Source: Gigaspora margarita
Taxonomy: Eukaryota > Glomeromycota > Glomeromycetes > Diversisporales > Gigasporaceae
Direction of reading: 5' to 3'
Assembly: GCA_009809945.1 (NCBI GenBank)
Contig: WTPW01000061.1
Location: forward strand, 753,329-817,328
DNA: 64,000 nt
Below the pieces are notes generated by a model, which was not told the origin of the DNA, searched no databases, and saw nothing but the letters and a program-made list of their open reading frames with translations. A program made the translations under genes and the position numbers. Shown here piece after piece: positions 34,167-45,490 of the stretch (within the stretch, counting starts at the first letter, position 1; the number at the start of each line of letters is the position of its first letter).

Positions 34167-35209
34167 GCACGTGACGAGTATTGTGATTTGGGTGCCTCTA
34201 GATAGCGATGCTATATATTAAACTTTATTGCATGATTTTTATTGCGACATTGTAGCAAACATCAGTGCAATTGATGTTCAAACTGAGACGGTATATGCTC
34301 CAGAAATATAAGATAAAGGATGTTGGATTTATAAAAATATTTCTACAAAATTAAAAAAAAATTTAATCAAAACAGTAGCGCCGGGCGTAGCCTCAGTCTC
34401 CCACACTACATGAAGCTGGCCGACCTCGAATTGTAGTTATAAATTGCCACAAAATGGCAGGAGTCTATACGGGGTTGGGAAGGTTCGAGTGCAAAAACTT
34501 GATTCTTGCAGATGATGATCCGTGCTGTGCCTCTTCTTATGGGCAATTGTTAATGGCCTGAATAGGCAATTAATTAAATTCATTAACGATTATACTTATC
34601 TGTCTTCATGTGTTAATTCATGCGGGATCGGCTTATCTGATCTCCGATTAAGACCAGTGGCTGTACTTATGTGTTTGACCGGATCGTTTCCGGCTTGACT
34701 CCTGCTTAGCTATCTTTTTGATCTGTTGATTTTTGTCAACTCGAATGTGATGCTCCTCGTGAAACAATCGACCGGAATGAACCCAATTTCGGATATCAAA
34801 GTGAGTATGATCTGAATGGCTTTCCACAAGCAGTAATCACTAACTAAATAAAGGTGGCAATGAGAAAGAGATAAACCTTAGAAACGTAATTGGGACCTAC
34901 GAACATCTTTTTGTCGCTCGATATACAACAGATGTGATTATGAAATTAGGGGTAGCTGCGCAGCGTGTGACGCGGCGCAGAACCAGTACAATCACGCGAC
35001 AAGTTCAAAATGTATGTTCGTGTAAAATAATACTTGCCAATAATTTATTAATTTACCTGCTTAATGGTTTAACTTTTTATCTGTATCACATATTATGAAA
35101 AAAGTTACTGGTTTATAAAATAATCAATCAAAGACGAACCATTAGTTCGAAAAGAATCACGTTACACATCATTTGTACTTTATTTTGGATCATGCCGGCG
35201 ATAATTTAG
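34167..35209. other. Mixed-composition region; possible pol III-like boxes; no gene
   Basis: GTAGCCTCAGTCTCC at 34388 and GGTTCGAGTGC at 34483 loosely resemble tRNA A and B boxes, but they are about 95 bp apart and no cloverleaf forms; a SINE remnant is possible. The GC-rich motif copy 3 lies at 34951-34986. Confidence 0.3.
34951..34986 (-). repeat. GC-rich hairpin motif, copy 3 (diverged)
   Basis: GGTAGCTGCGCAGCGTGTGA followed by CGCGGCGCAGAACCAG. Same orientation as copy 2 at 17827, with a changed core. Confidence 0.5.
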
Positions 35210-35695
35210 GCCGGATTGATTTTTTATTAAAAGTTAGCTGAATACAAGAGCAGCAGAGTGAAAAGACGGCCGGATTGGCCGGAACAGCAATGACCACCCA
35301 CGAAAGTAGCAATCGTGATTGCACTGGGGGCCGCCGTGGTAACAGCCGGTGGTTTCCCGCTCACCGCAGCGAGCCGGCTGAGCGAAGAAATAATAGGATC
35401 ACGTGTTCCTTAACTGGGAGTGGTTGGGTGGGGAGAAAGAATTTTCTCGACTTTGGCGCTACTGGATAAATTATGCCCGCCATTTGTTCTTATGCTTACT
35501 TGACAGCTTCCAAGCCCGTTTCGGTTCTTGTTTGAATTACGCCGGTGCGTACGCTCTGACATGTGTTAATCATGCATGCATCGCATTGTTTGATCTTCAC
35601 ATGCATGGGCATTTGGGCTGCGGTTGTGGCTGTGTGGCCGCTTCTCTTTTCGATCACGTGATCTATTATCACTCCGCATGAGTGCTTCAATTATA
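35210..35695. other. GC-rich island, no convincing gene
   Basis: About half G+C, far above the rest of the window. Short ORFs occur on both strands, but their composition reflects the GC content, and no domain or splice pattern supports them. It contains GATCACGTG at 35397 and the conserved CACGTGATC block at 35644-35690. Could be a promoter, an LTR fragment or a transferred segment. Confidence 0.4.
35644..35690 (+). repeat. Conserved block with CACGTGATC, copy 2
   Basis: CTTTTCGATCACGTGATC followed by TATCACTCCGCATG and GTGCT; pairs with 30368-30412. Confidence 0.5.
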
Positions 35696-35969
35696 ACATT
35701 TTATTTATTCTTGCTCGATCAGGTGACTATTAACACGGGAGAAAAACAGATTTATTCTCTATCAATCACAGATTCGATACTATATGTGCAAGGTATCTAA
35801 ACCTTAAATAGATATTTTTGTCTAAACTGACCATTCACACTTTATAATAAATTGCAAATTCATGACCCTAAATTAATATGTCATAACTTAATTCAAACTA
35901 AGCTGTTGGAATGTAATAAAGAAGTCATATAGCTGTAATGAAAATTGGCTATATAAATTATACGGATAC

Positions 35970-36190
35970 GTGTCATTTCACCAATAATCATTTCATCAAC
36001 ATTTCATTTACTGACAAGTTCATTTCACAAGCAATTCTGTCAATGAAATAAGCAAGTTGGCATAGTAACTGTTTGTGAATCAATTGTCGGTGAACTAAAT
36101 AGTAAAATAATTGTCTATAAAATGAATTTGCCAATGAATTAATTTTCAGTTAAACAATTCTATTAATAGAACTTGTTCTCCGGTAACTAT
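35970..36190. repeat. Short degenerate repeats of a TCATTTCA(C/T) motif
   Basis: Motifs such as TTCATTTCAC, TCATTTCATC and TCAATGAAATAAG recur every 15-25 bp on both strands. No gene. Confidence 0.45.
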
Positions 36191-36199
36191 GTTATATGA

Positions 36200-37110
36200 T
36201 TATGGTTGAGTTAGTATTAGAGTTATCATAATTTCAATTATAAGTTGTCGCAAAATATTCTTTAAAACTTACTTACCAGCCCAATAAAACATATATGTGA
36301 TTAATGGAGTTTTGTACCAGAATTATGATTTCTATTGTGAGTTACTGTAAAAATTCTGTTACTTGCTAACCTGGTACTACAGTACCATATGGTGATTAAA
36401 GTCTAGATAGTTTGAATTAGATTATCGTGATTTCTATAGTAAAAAATTGATCACAGAACTTACTTGCTATTCCTATAATTACAGTATTGCATTAGAATTA
36501 TCATGATTTTTACTATAAAAAATTCTGCAATGGCACTTGCCATTGTGATTTCTCCTATAAAAAAATCCTATCACAGGACATACTTGCTGCTACAATATAT
36601 GAGAAATGTTGACATGGTTTACATTGGAATTATTTTGAAAATTTTGTTACAATACTACTATTCGATGATTACAATTTGTAGTAAAATTTAATTTGCATTA
36701 GAATTATCATGATTTCTATGTAGTTAAGATTGTGTTAACTTGTACTGTAAAAATTTTGTTACAAAGCTTACTATTTCGGTGCCCACTGTAGTAGTTAAGA
36801 TCAGGCTAAACTATCATAATTTTTATTAATGCAAAACTCTGTTATAGAACTTATTCAACGACCCTATAGCACGTGTTAGTTTGTACTAGAATTATGTGAT
36901 TCTTACTATAACTATAAAGAATTTTGTTGCAGGACTTACTCTCTATTCCAGTGATCAAAGTATGTATTTGAAATTGAGTCAATGTATACCGAATTATTGT
37001 GGTTTCTAAAAGATTCTGTTACAGAACTTATTTGAGTTATTTACATTAGAATTAATATGAGTTACTGTAAAAATGCTTTTTATAGACTTACTTATTATTC
37101 AGTAACATAT
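36200..37110. repeat. Degenerate tandem array, about 100-bp unit, eight to nine copies
   Basis: Each unit has ATTAGAATTATCATGATTTCTA, an AAAATTCTGTTACA block, then GAACTTACTTGCTATTC. Units are strongly diverged, with length variation. No coding frame. Confidence 0.65.
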
Positions 37111-37673
37111 TGTATTGAGTTGGTTTATTATTGAATGTCGATTTTTAAAAAGTGAGTACCGCAAAGCAAAAAGCTTAATTCTGTTTCTAAAAATAAAATT
37201 TAGAATTTTTTACTTTCAAAGCATCAAAAATCATAAATGGAGATTGTACTTATCAAAGTTAAGACAATATACTAGTGTAATGTCTCAATTTTTCACATTA
37301 TTAATTCAAAGATCACTTATGAATTTATGACAATATCTCTACAGATATTGTAATAATTACACATTGATAATTATACGGATCAATATTAACTATCTTGACT
37401 AACTACATTATCAATCAAAAATGTAGTAATAATCTATTTTTGATAAATATAATCATGGAATATTCATACCACAACAATTAAGTATCAACAAACTGGCCAT
37501 TGTTACTCTTGCATACCAACCCCTGCCATATGCAATATCACAGGACTGCTGTATCAATGTATAGATGTTCCACATGTGCCTTATATGACAGAAGTATCAC
37601 ATGTGCTAGTTGTATCACATGTTGCAATTAAGGCATAGTGACTGATGTGATCAAAGTGGCTAGTGATCCAAAT

Positions 37674-37760
37674 CATTAGTTGAAAAATCGATTAGTTGAC
37701 AACTTTTCAACTAATCGATTGGAAATTTTTAATCAACTAATTATTAGTTGATTATCTACA
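37674..37760. repeat. Nested palindromes built on AACTAATCGATTAGTT
   Basis: ATTAGTTGAAAAATCGATTA and CAACTTTTCAACTAATCGAT are inverted relatives, followed by AATCAACTAATTATTAGTTG. Related sequence (GTTGACAACTAATCAATT) appears at about 41590, on the far side of the tandem array. Confidence 0.5.
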
Positions 37761-38322
37761 TAATAAATTTAAGATATAGAATTTTTTTAGCCAATTAGAG
37801 TAGTTTGTAATAATTCAGAAAACATGTGAATATTTATTGTACTCAATCAAATTTATTGAAAACATGTGACTATTTGTAGCAACTAATCAACAACTAAGAT
37901 CAGGAATTTTTTAAGTAAATATAAATCTATATATAGCAGCTAATCGATATGTATTAAGTAAAAAATAATGATATATATTGATAAACTGATTAAAAAATCG
38001 ATATACGTCTAAAATTGATATAAATCGGAATAGATATAAATTGTTATATAATAATTGATTAATTCTTATCGAATTTATTTAATCGTTACAGAATGATTAG
38101 TTGCTATCAATTGTTTTGTATTCAATTACTTGACTGACTACTGTATATACGTATTTGGTGTATAAATTTTTATTCATATTTAATTAAATAACTTGGGTTT
38201 GCACCAAAGTGGCTTTAACAATTTTTATCACATTATATATAAATTTAAATATTTACAATGTTCAAAGTTTAACTTGAATATACAGATTGAATACAAAAAT
38301 ATCAACTTTGAAACCCTCTGGA

Positions 38323-38608
38323 TAGGGTTCCGCAATTTGATTTGATCTTCAAATATTTGAATCAAATATTTGATCAAATTCAAATTCAAATTTGACTATA
38401 TTTGATTTGATCAAATTCAAATCTGGCCAAATTTGATTTGATTTGACAAATATTTGATTTGATTTGAAAATTACTATTAAAAATTCAAATTCAAATCAAA
38501 TTCAAATCCAAATATTTGAATCAAATCAAATTCAAATCAGGGTCAATTTGATTTGATCAAATTCAAATTGACCCAATATTTGATTTGATTTGAATTTGAG
38601 GAACTCTA
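38323..38608 (-). mobile_element. 286-bp hAT MITE of TTTGA-type sequence, copy 2 (inverted)
   Basis: Reverse complement of the element at 25288-25557, with ends TAGGGTTCC and GGAACTCTA. The 8-bp flanks CCTCTGGA (38315-38322) and CCTCTGAA (38609-38616) match at 7 of 8. One terminal base has decayed. No coding capacity. Confidence 0.88.
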
Positions 38609-38799
38609 CCTCTGAATATGACTATCCAAAGCAAAATGAAGCAGGGACTGAATTATTTATTATATACTAGCACATAGTCTCTGCTTCGCTTTACTTTGAA
38701 CAATTATTTTATAATTGAAAAAATTTTTTTTTTAACGTAATTATCTACATATGTATTTTTTTTTAACTATTTATTATGTTAGTTGATTTTGATTTCTTA

Positions 38800-41290
38800 A
38801 AATGTTTATAACCTTTTTCTTTCTTTCTTTTTGTTGCTTCTTTGTATGGAATTACATTTTCAGCTTTGGAGGTTACTATATATTTTGTTGTTGAATTTAA
38901 TTTCATAGACATGGTTAACTACCATCTTTCTCTTTATAGGTGGGTTTGGATTTTCTTTTTGTTGCTTCTTTTTGTGGAATTACATTTTTAGTTTTGGTAA
39001 TTACTATATATTTTGTTGTTGAATTTGTTTTCATGAACATGTTTAACTACCACTTCTTTTACAGATGGGTTTTGAATTTTCTCTTTGTTGCTTCTTTTTG
39101 TAGAATTATATTTTCAGTTTTCATGGTTACTATATATTTTGTTGTTGATTTTGATTTTATGAACATGTTTAACTATCACCCTTCTCTTTACAGATATGTT
39201 TTGGATTTTCTTTTCATCGCTTCTTTGTATAGAGTTACATTTTTAGTTTTGGAGGTTACTATATATTTTGTTGTTGATTTTGATTTCATGAACATAGCTA
39301 ATTACTACTCTTCTCTTTCTAGATAGGTTTCTGGTTTCTCTTCGTCACTTCTTTTTGTGTGGTTCTAATTATTTTCCTGATACAAACTTTCCCAACAATT
39401 TATTTGCCTAACAAACCTTTTTCTAACATATCATTTTCCTGACAATGCGTATTTTCTGACAGTATTCTTTCCTGACATATGAGTTTTCTTACATATTACT
39501 TTTCTGACTATATCTATATCCTAACAATATTCTTTTCCTGATAGTATTCTTTTGCTGACAGTATTCTTTTCCTGACAGTATTCTTTCCTGAAAATATTCA
39601 TTTTCAGATAGTACACTTTCTTGACAGTATACTTTTCTGACAGTACTTTTCTGAAAGTATTCTTTCTCAACAATGAATGTCAAAACTAGTGGTTGTACCC
39701 TAGCCTGCATTTGATTAGGATTAGGGTTAGTTTTGGTCAATTTTTGTCAAGATTTTATTTTTCGAGAAGTGGTTGTCAGGAAAATGATAGAGAGCCCTAT
39801 ATTATTAGCCTATTCAGGTCTATTATTAATTGGCTTATAGTAGTCAAATATATAGCGGAATAACATTCAAATTGAAAGCATATAATAAAATATGAAACAT
39901 TAATATACTATAAATAATATAAAATTATGTGAATTTGTTTAATCATACTAAACTGCATAATTTTTATATACCTGAGAAAAGGATACTGTCGGTAAAAAAT
40001 ACTGTCAGGATAAGGTACTGCTAGAAAAAGAATCTGTTAGGAAAAGATACTATCAGAAAAAGATACTGTCAAAAACATAATACTGTTGGGAAAGAATACT
40101 GTCAGAAAAAGAATACTGTTGAGAAAAGAATACTGTCGGGAAAATAATACTGCTGGAAAATGGATAAATAAGAAAAGTGATATATTGGAAAACTCATATG
40201 TTGGGAATCTAATACTGTTCAAAAAAAGGCATTGTTGGGAAAGTGATATGTCAGAAAAAGGTTTGTTAGACAAATGAATTGTCAGGAAAGCTTGTGTTAG
40301 GAAAATAATATAAACCCTTTTTTATGGAATTATGTTTTCAGTTTTGATAGTTACAATATATTTTGTTGTTGATTTTGATTTCATAAACATTTTTAACTAC
40401 CACTCTACTTTTTACAGATGGGTTTTAGATTTTCTTTTCATTGCTTTTTTGTGTGAAATTACATTTTCAGCTTTGGAGGTTACTATATATTTGTTGTTGA
40501 TTTTGATTTCATGAACACGGTTAACTACTACCCTTCTCTTTCTAGATAGGTTTCTGATTTTCTTTTAGTTGCTTCTTTGTGTAGAATTATGTTTTTAGTT
40601 TTGGTAATTACTATATATTTTGTTGTTGATTTTGATTTTATGAACATATTTTCTTTACTAATAGGTTTTGGATTTTCTCTTCATTGCTTCTTTTTGTAGA
40701 ATTATGTTTTCAGCTTTGGTGGTACTATATATTTTGTTGTTGATTTTGATTTCATAAACATGGCTAACTACTACCTTTCTTTTTCTAGATAGGTTTTTGA
40801 TTTTCTCTTTGTCGCTTCTTTTTGTGGAATTATGTTTTTAGTTTTGGTGGTTACTATATATTTTGTTGTTGATTTTGATTTTATAAACATGTTTAACTAT
40901 CACTTATCACTTTATTGTTGTGTTTTGGATTTTTTCTTCATCACTTTTTTGTGTGGAATTATGTTTTAGCCTTTGGAGGTTACTATATATTTTGTTGTTG
41001 AATTCATAAACACGGTTAACTACTACTATTTTCTTTATAGGTGTGTTTGGATTTTCTCTTAATTACTTCTTTTTGAGTAATTATATTTTTGGTTTTGGTG
41101 GTTACTATATATTTTGTTGTTGATTTGATTTTATAAACATGTTTAACTACTACTCTTCTCTTTACAAATGGATTTTGGATTTTTTCTTTATCACTTTTTT
41201 TTGCAGAATTACATTTTTGGTTTTGGTAGTTACTATATATTGTGTTGTTGATTATTTTATGAACATGCTTAACTTATATATGATGTACAA
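38800..41290 (+). repeat. 129-bp tandem array, about 12 copies, open frame for 43-aa hydrophobic units
   Basis: TTACTATATATTTTGTTGTT recurs at 38871, 39001, 39127, 39256, then 40351, 40480, 40608, 40723, 40851, 40980, 41102 and 41230, usually 126-130 bp apart. The four left copies and several right copies keep an open frame encoding ITFLVLVVTIYFVVDFDF, then MNMFNYH-like and WVLDFLFIASF segments. Each copy also contains a TTCTCTTTACAG pyrimidine tract like a 3' splice site. The foldback element at 39361-40316 splits the array. No start, promoter or domain supports a protein. Confidence 0.75.
39361..40316. mobile_element. Foldback-like element with minisatellite arms, inserted in the 129-bp array
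   Basis: The left arm (to about 39670) repeats an 18-bp TTCCTGACAGTATTCTTT unit. The right arm (about 39980-40316) repeats its complement, GAAAAGAATACTGTC. The outermost parts match as inverted repeats at base level (ATTATTTTCCTGA and TCTAACAAACCTTTTTCT-like blocks), not only by motif. The central 300 bp is unique. The array is interrupted in the middle of a unit. The target duplication is uncertain (CTTTTTGTGTGG versus CTTTTTTATGG). Confidence 0.72.
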
Positions 41291-41822
41291 ATATATAAAG
41301 TTTTTTAATAAATTAAAAATTTTTTAAAATCAAATTTTAATAAATTATATATTTTTTATTATCAAAATATTAACTATTTTTATATTAATTATATATTGAT
41401 TATTAACTATCATGGTATGTATTGATTATAATCACTATCAATATATTGGTTATATATCAATTATTAAATGTCATAGATATATATTGATTATAATCACTAT
41501 TGATAGAAATCAGCAGGGGTGTTTATAATCAATATATATCTCACTCAGTTAGTAATTGAAATATATCTTTATATAAAATTTGCTGATGAAGTTGACAACT
41601 AATCAATTAAAAAAATTTTAATCAACTCGAAATACTAAAAGTAGCATAAGTAAGAGATCAGTTATATTATAGTAGTCTTATATTGGTATTATATATTAAT
41701 GCATTTGGGGTCTCCAATGTTACCTGAATGCATTAATCAGTTATTTAAGACATAAGTGCTACATGTTATTATTAGTAGATAGTTGCTTATATATCTTATA
41801 TATATAGATGATATTTGCTCTA

Positions 41823-42574
41823 GCATAGTGGAAGTTCATTTTGATTGGTTGTCAAAACACCCCAGAAAAAATGTTGATTGTACCCCAAATAAAGCATTGG
41901 CCATACCCAAACAAGAATTTATTGCTTTTAAAAAATTAGTTAATACTTTCTGAAAACATGTATTATAGACTACAACATATTAATTTGCTTCATAATAGCT
42001 ACTTTAATTCATCTTTTGCAATGTATATACTATTCTTTTCATAATAAGTATATTAATTTACAATAAACAATTAAGTTTTATAATTTATTATTAAACTAGA
42101 TTCAAGATATGCAAATATTTCTAACCACTACTACTATAGACATTGTACTATATTTATAAGCTATACTTATAACCAAAATAAATATAACAAAAAAATTAAA
42201 GCACAGTTTAGAATATAGTTCTAAATAGTATTTTTTATTAGGCTAGCAAAACTAGTAGAAATAAAATCTTGCAACTTCACTCACTAATTGCTTAGGTCAC
42301 TGAACTATCTTCTGATCTTTAAAAATCTTTGCTCTAGATCTTGAAACTTCTGTATCCACTATATCCCAAGTTAAAAAACAGTAAAACCCAAGGTAAAATA
42401 CTAATGACTCAAGTTGATTTCTACATTATATATTACAAAAAAAATTCTCATATAACATGACAATTTTTACTTATAAAAGTACTTTAAAAATTACAGTTGA
42501 ATGTATAAAAAAAAAGATCATTGCCAATCATATTTAGTTTAATTTTAGCCAATTAAACCGAACTTCAGCTATGC
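41823..42574 (+). mobile_element. 752-bp MULE-like element with perfect 11-bp target duplication (family copy 3)
   Basis: Left end GCATAGTGGAAGTTCATTTT; right end, read inward, GCATAGCTGAAGTTCGGTTT. Perfect direct repeats TATTTGCTCTA lie at 41812-41822 and 42575-42585. It is the best preserved copy of the family seen at 14396 and 28865. No transposase frame. Confidence 0.88.
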
Positions 42575-42734
42575 TATTTGCTCTACTTTGTAGCCATGTT
42601 GCCATAATCAATTAGAAATGTGCAGTAAATCATGTAATTTTCTAGAAGGTCACCTATCTATCATGTCCTATATATATATAGTATAAATAGCTAATAATAT
42701 TGAAGCAAAATCGATTATTAGTTAATCGCAAATA

Positions 42735-43042
42735 GTTGCTATATAGTAAAGTCTAAATTCTATTATATCAATTGATAATTATTAAGTAAACTTGTTTGGA
42801 AGACCAAAATAAACTTACTCTGAAATTTTTACTAAAATTGAAGAATTTTTTATTATTTAACTTTTAATTTTTATATTCATCGAATATATTTTTTTAAAAA
42901 ATTTTAATTTTTTTGTTGAACATAAAAATCAAAAGTCAATTAATAAAAAATTCTCTAATACTTATAAAAATTTTGTAGTAAGTGTATTTTGATCTTTTAA
43001 ATAAGTTTATTAAGTAAAATTTAGACTTTACTATATAGTAAC
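42735..43042. mobile_element. 308-bp foldback-type element with long inverted arms
   Basis: The left arm GTTGCTATATAGTAAAGTCT and the right arm read inward, GTTACTATATAGTAAAGTCT, continue for about 100 bp (TAGTAAACTTGTTT..AAAATA.ACTTACT). No clear target duplication. Related sequence (ACTGTAAGTGTATTTTTG, AAATTTAGACTTTTATAT) closes the window at about 63880-63970. Confidence 0.65.
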
Positions 43043-43467
43043 TTTTGTCGATTGTGGGGTAGCTTATTTATAGATCAAAGCTATTTTTGAGTTTATAAAA
43101 TTTGATTGGTCAACAATTCTATTACTAGGGGTTTAGGACCTATATAAACTCTAATCATATAATTTACTGTACTTCTCTTATTATATTAAATAAAGAACAC
43201 CATAATCAATTCTATAAATTATATACACTCTTTCAAATTGCCAAATTACAATAAAAATAAACCCTCTTGCTTGTATAAATACTAACAACTATAATATACT
43301 ATAGCACAGTTAGTGTTTCTGTTCTCACATAACTCTCTGTTATTAATTGTATATTAGTCTTGATTTTTAAAAGTTATTCGAAAGTTAACACCATAAATGA
43401 TTCCAAATTATGTAAACAATCAAAATGTCGCAATTAGTTACAGACTTTTAGAATATTGTATGAACTA

Positions 43468-43602
43468 CTGTATGTTTCCAAAAATAAGCTACCTTTTTTT
43501 GCCAATTTTTAATACACAAATCTGGGAGTAGCTTATTTTTGTGTTAATTACTATTTAAATTAATTTAAAGCACAACAAAGGGTAGCTTATTTTCAGATAC
43601 AA
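43468..43602. mobile_element. Decayed MITE with AAAATAAGCTACC arms
   Basis: CTGTATGTTTCCAAAAATAAGCTACC on the left; AGTAGCTTATTTTTG and GGTAGCTTATTTTCAG on the right. TA precedes the left end. It resembles the CCGTATATTCCCGAAAATAA end at 63737. Confidence 0.45.
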
Positions 43603-44091
43603 AACTCTTAAAAGTAAAATTAATAATAACCATCAGCAAAATAAATATATGAAATCTTTCAAAAGAAATTGCATACCGAAATCTTTGAAAAATTGTGATT
43701 GATGCAAAATCTTTCGAAAGAATCACAATCTTTCTAAAGATTTTGGTATGCATTTCTTTCAAAATATTTTGAAATAAATTTTGAAATATTTTGAAATTTA
43801 TTGCAAAATATTGCGAAATAGGGCAAATAAAAACAATGCAATCCTGTACCTAATTATCCCCTTTCCAGGATCACAGGAGGTAATATTTTGCATATTATTA
43901 CAATAAATGATAAATATTTACATAATCATAGTTTTGCAACATTTTCAAATGGTTTTGCATATTTTAGCAATTCAATATAAAATTTTTTATTTTTTTATTT
44001 ATTATTATACATTATATTTTAAATTTATTTTAAATTAAATATACATTTTTATTCAATATTATATTTTTATTATATATTATTATACAAAAAA

Positions 44092-44697
44092 AATGAAAAA
44101 AAATGACGAAAAAAATAAACCCAAAAAAAAAGGAAAAAATGAAAATGAAAATGTATTTCAAAATACTTTCGCACTTCATCACATATAATTCCAAAAAAAA
44201 TAGTACTATACACTTATTTTTACTCACCCCGCAGTTAGCTATTATTTTGCTTTTTTGTTTTAACTATCATTTTGCTTCAGTTATTTTTTTTGTTTTTTCT
44301 ATTGTCTTTATTTTGCTCTTTTTTAAATACTTCCTAAAAATAGTGTAGAAGTAAAAAATAAAAAATAAAAAAAAAATATAGCAAACTGTATAAAAAAAAT
44401 AAAAATGAAAAAAATGAACACAAAAAAAATGAAAAAAATGAAAACGAAAACATATTTTAAAATACTTTCGCAATTCATCACATATAATTCTATAAAAAAC
44501 TAGCCCTACATGCTTATTTTCGCTCACCCCACAGTTAGCTATTATTTTACTTCTTTGTTTTAACTATCATTTTGTTTTAGCTATTTCTTTTGTTTTGGCT
44601 ATCATCTTTGTTTTGCTCTTTTTTAAATACTTCCTAAAAAAAGTAGAGAAGTGAAAAAATAAAAAAAATACAAATGAAAAAACAAAAAATATAACAA
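44092..44697. repeat. About 303-bp direct tandem duplication
   Basis: Both units run from an A/G-rich GAAAAAAATGA stretch through AATACTTTCGCA(C/A)TTCATC, ACATATAATTC, CTTATTTT(T/C)(A/G)CTCACCCC, GCAGTTAGCTATTATTTT and TTTTTTAAATACTTCC. The ORFs crossing it are composition artefacts. Confidence 0.8.
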
Positions 44698-44759
44698 ACT
44701 GAATAAAAAAAAAAAGGAAGCCCCAAATTTCTATTTTTTATGTTTGGCAAATGCCAAAA

Positions 44760-45090
44760 TAGTCTGGGTTGGTTTTCTTAAAAGTGCTAGGAAGTAAGGG
44801 TTGTGTTCTTGCAAAGTGCTTTAATAAATTAAATTAATAAAAAAAAATTTAAAAAAAAAACAAACCCAAAAAAAAAATGCCAAATAAAAAAAATATTGCG
44901 AAACCTTGAAAGACTTGCGCTTAACTAAAATTATTTCTTTAAAAAAATGTTCTTGGCAATTTAGAAATTGTTAAGTAACAGTTGTGTTCTTGCAAAGTGT
45001 TGTCTAAGTTGGCTTGCAAAGTCAAATCTGTGTTCTTGCAAATTTGCGAAAAGTTGTAGGTTTTCTTGCAAATCACCAGAAAAGTTAGAT
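44760..45090. repeat. Degenerate GTGTTCTTGCAAAGT repeats
   Basis: TGTGTTCTTGCAAA(G/T) occurs at about 44803, 44983 and 45029, with weaker versions near 45060 and 45085. No gene. Confidence 0.5.
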
Positions 45091-45254
45091 TAGTGTTTTT
45101 GTAACATCAGCAAATTTATATATGCGAAATATTTCAAAAGAAATTGCATTATGTAATTTCCAAATAATGTACTGTCACCTACACCAAAGTGACCCTATCA
45201 ATACTTTCTTCCAATAATCTGCTATCTTTTTGAAACAAATAATAATGTTCCAAG

Positions 45255-45490
45255 TACATTTGAACCAACCCAGGTTCAAATGATACCATTTCTGGTTTAT
45301 TTGAGCTTCAAATAATCATCAACCTGTTCAAATAATATCATTTCGAGTTATTTAAACCCAACTTGGGATTAAATGATCCAAACTGGGATCATTTGTGGTT
45401 CAAATGTTCCTAGTTTTTTAGGTTTATTTGACCCAACCCAGGTTCAAATAACCCATTCCGAGTGCATTTAAATCATCGTTGCTTTAAATG
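45255..45490. repeat. Degenerate inverted-motif array (AACCCAGGTTCAAAT)
   Basis: CCAACCCAGGTTCAAAT, CCCAACTTGGGATTAAATGA, CCAAACTGGGATCATTTG and related palindromic motifs follow each other every 30-45 bp. Confidence 0.6.

Noticed and set aside
34388..34495. Possible tRNA gene (A-box- and B-box-like sequences)
   Set aside because: The boxes are about 95 bp apart, and no acceptor stem or anticodon arm can be drawn; at best a SINE remnant.
35275..35681. GC-rich ORFs on both strands
   Set aside because: Overlapping frames of similar length on both strands and no domain signal; most likely an effect of the GC content.
44030..44527. Phe/Lys-rich ORFs on both strands
   Set aside because: Composition artefacts of A/T runs inside a 303-bp tandem duplication.
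45255..45490. CRISPR-like regularly spaced motifs
   Set aside because: Units are palindromic and diverged, spacers are not unique or of equal length, and the DNA is eukaryotic.
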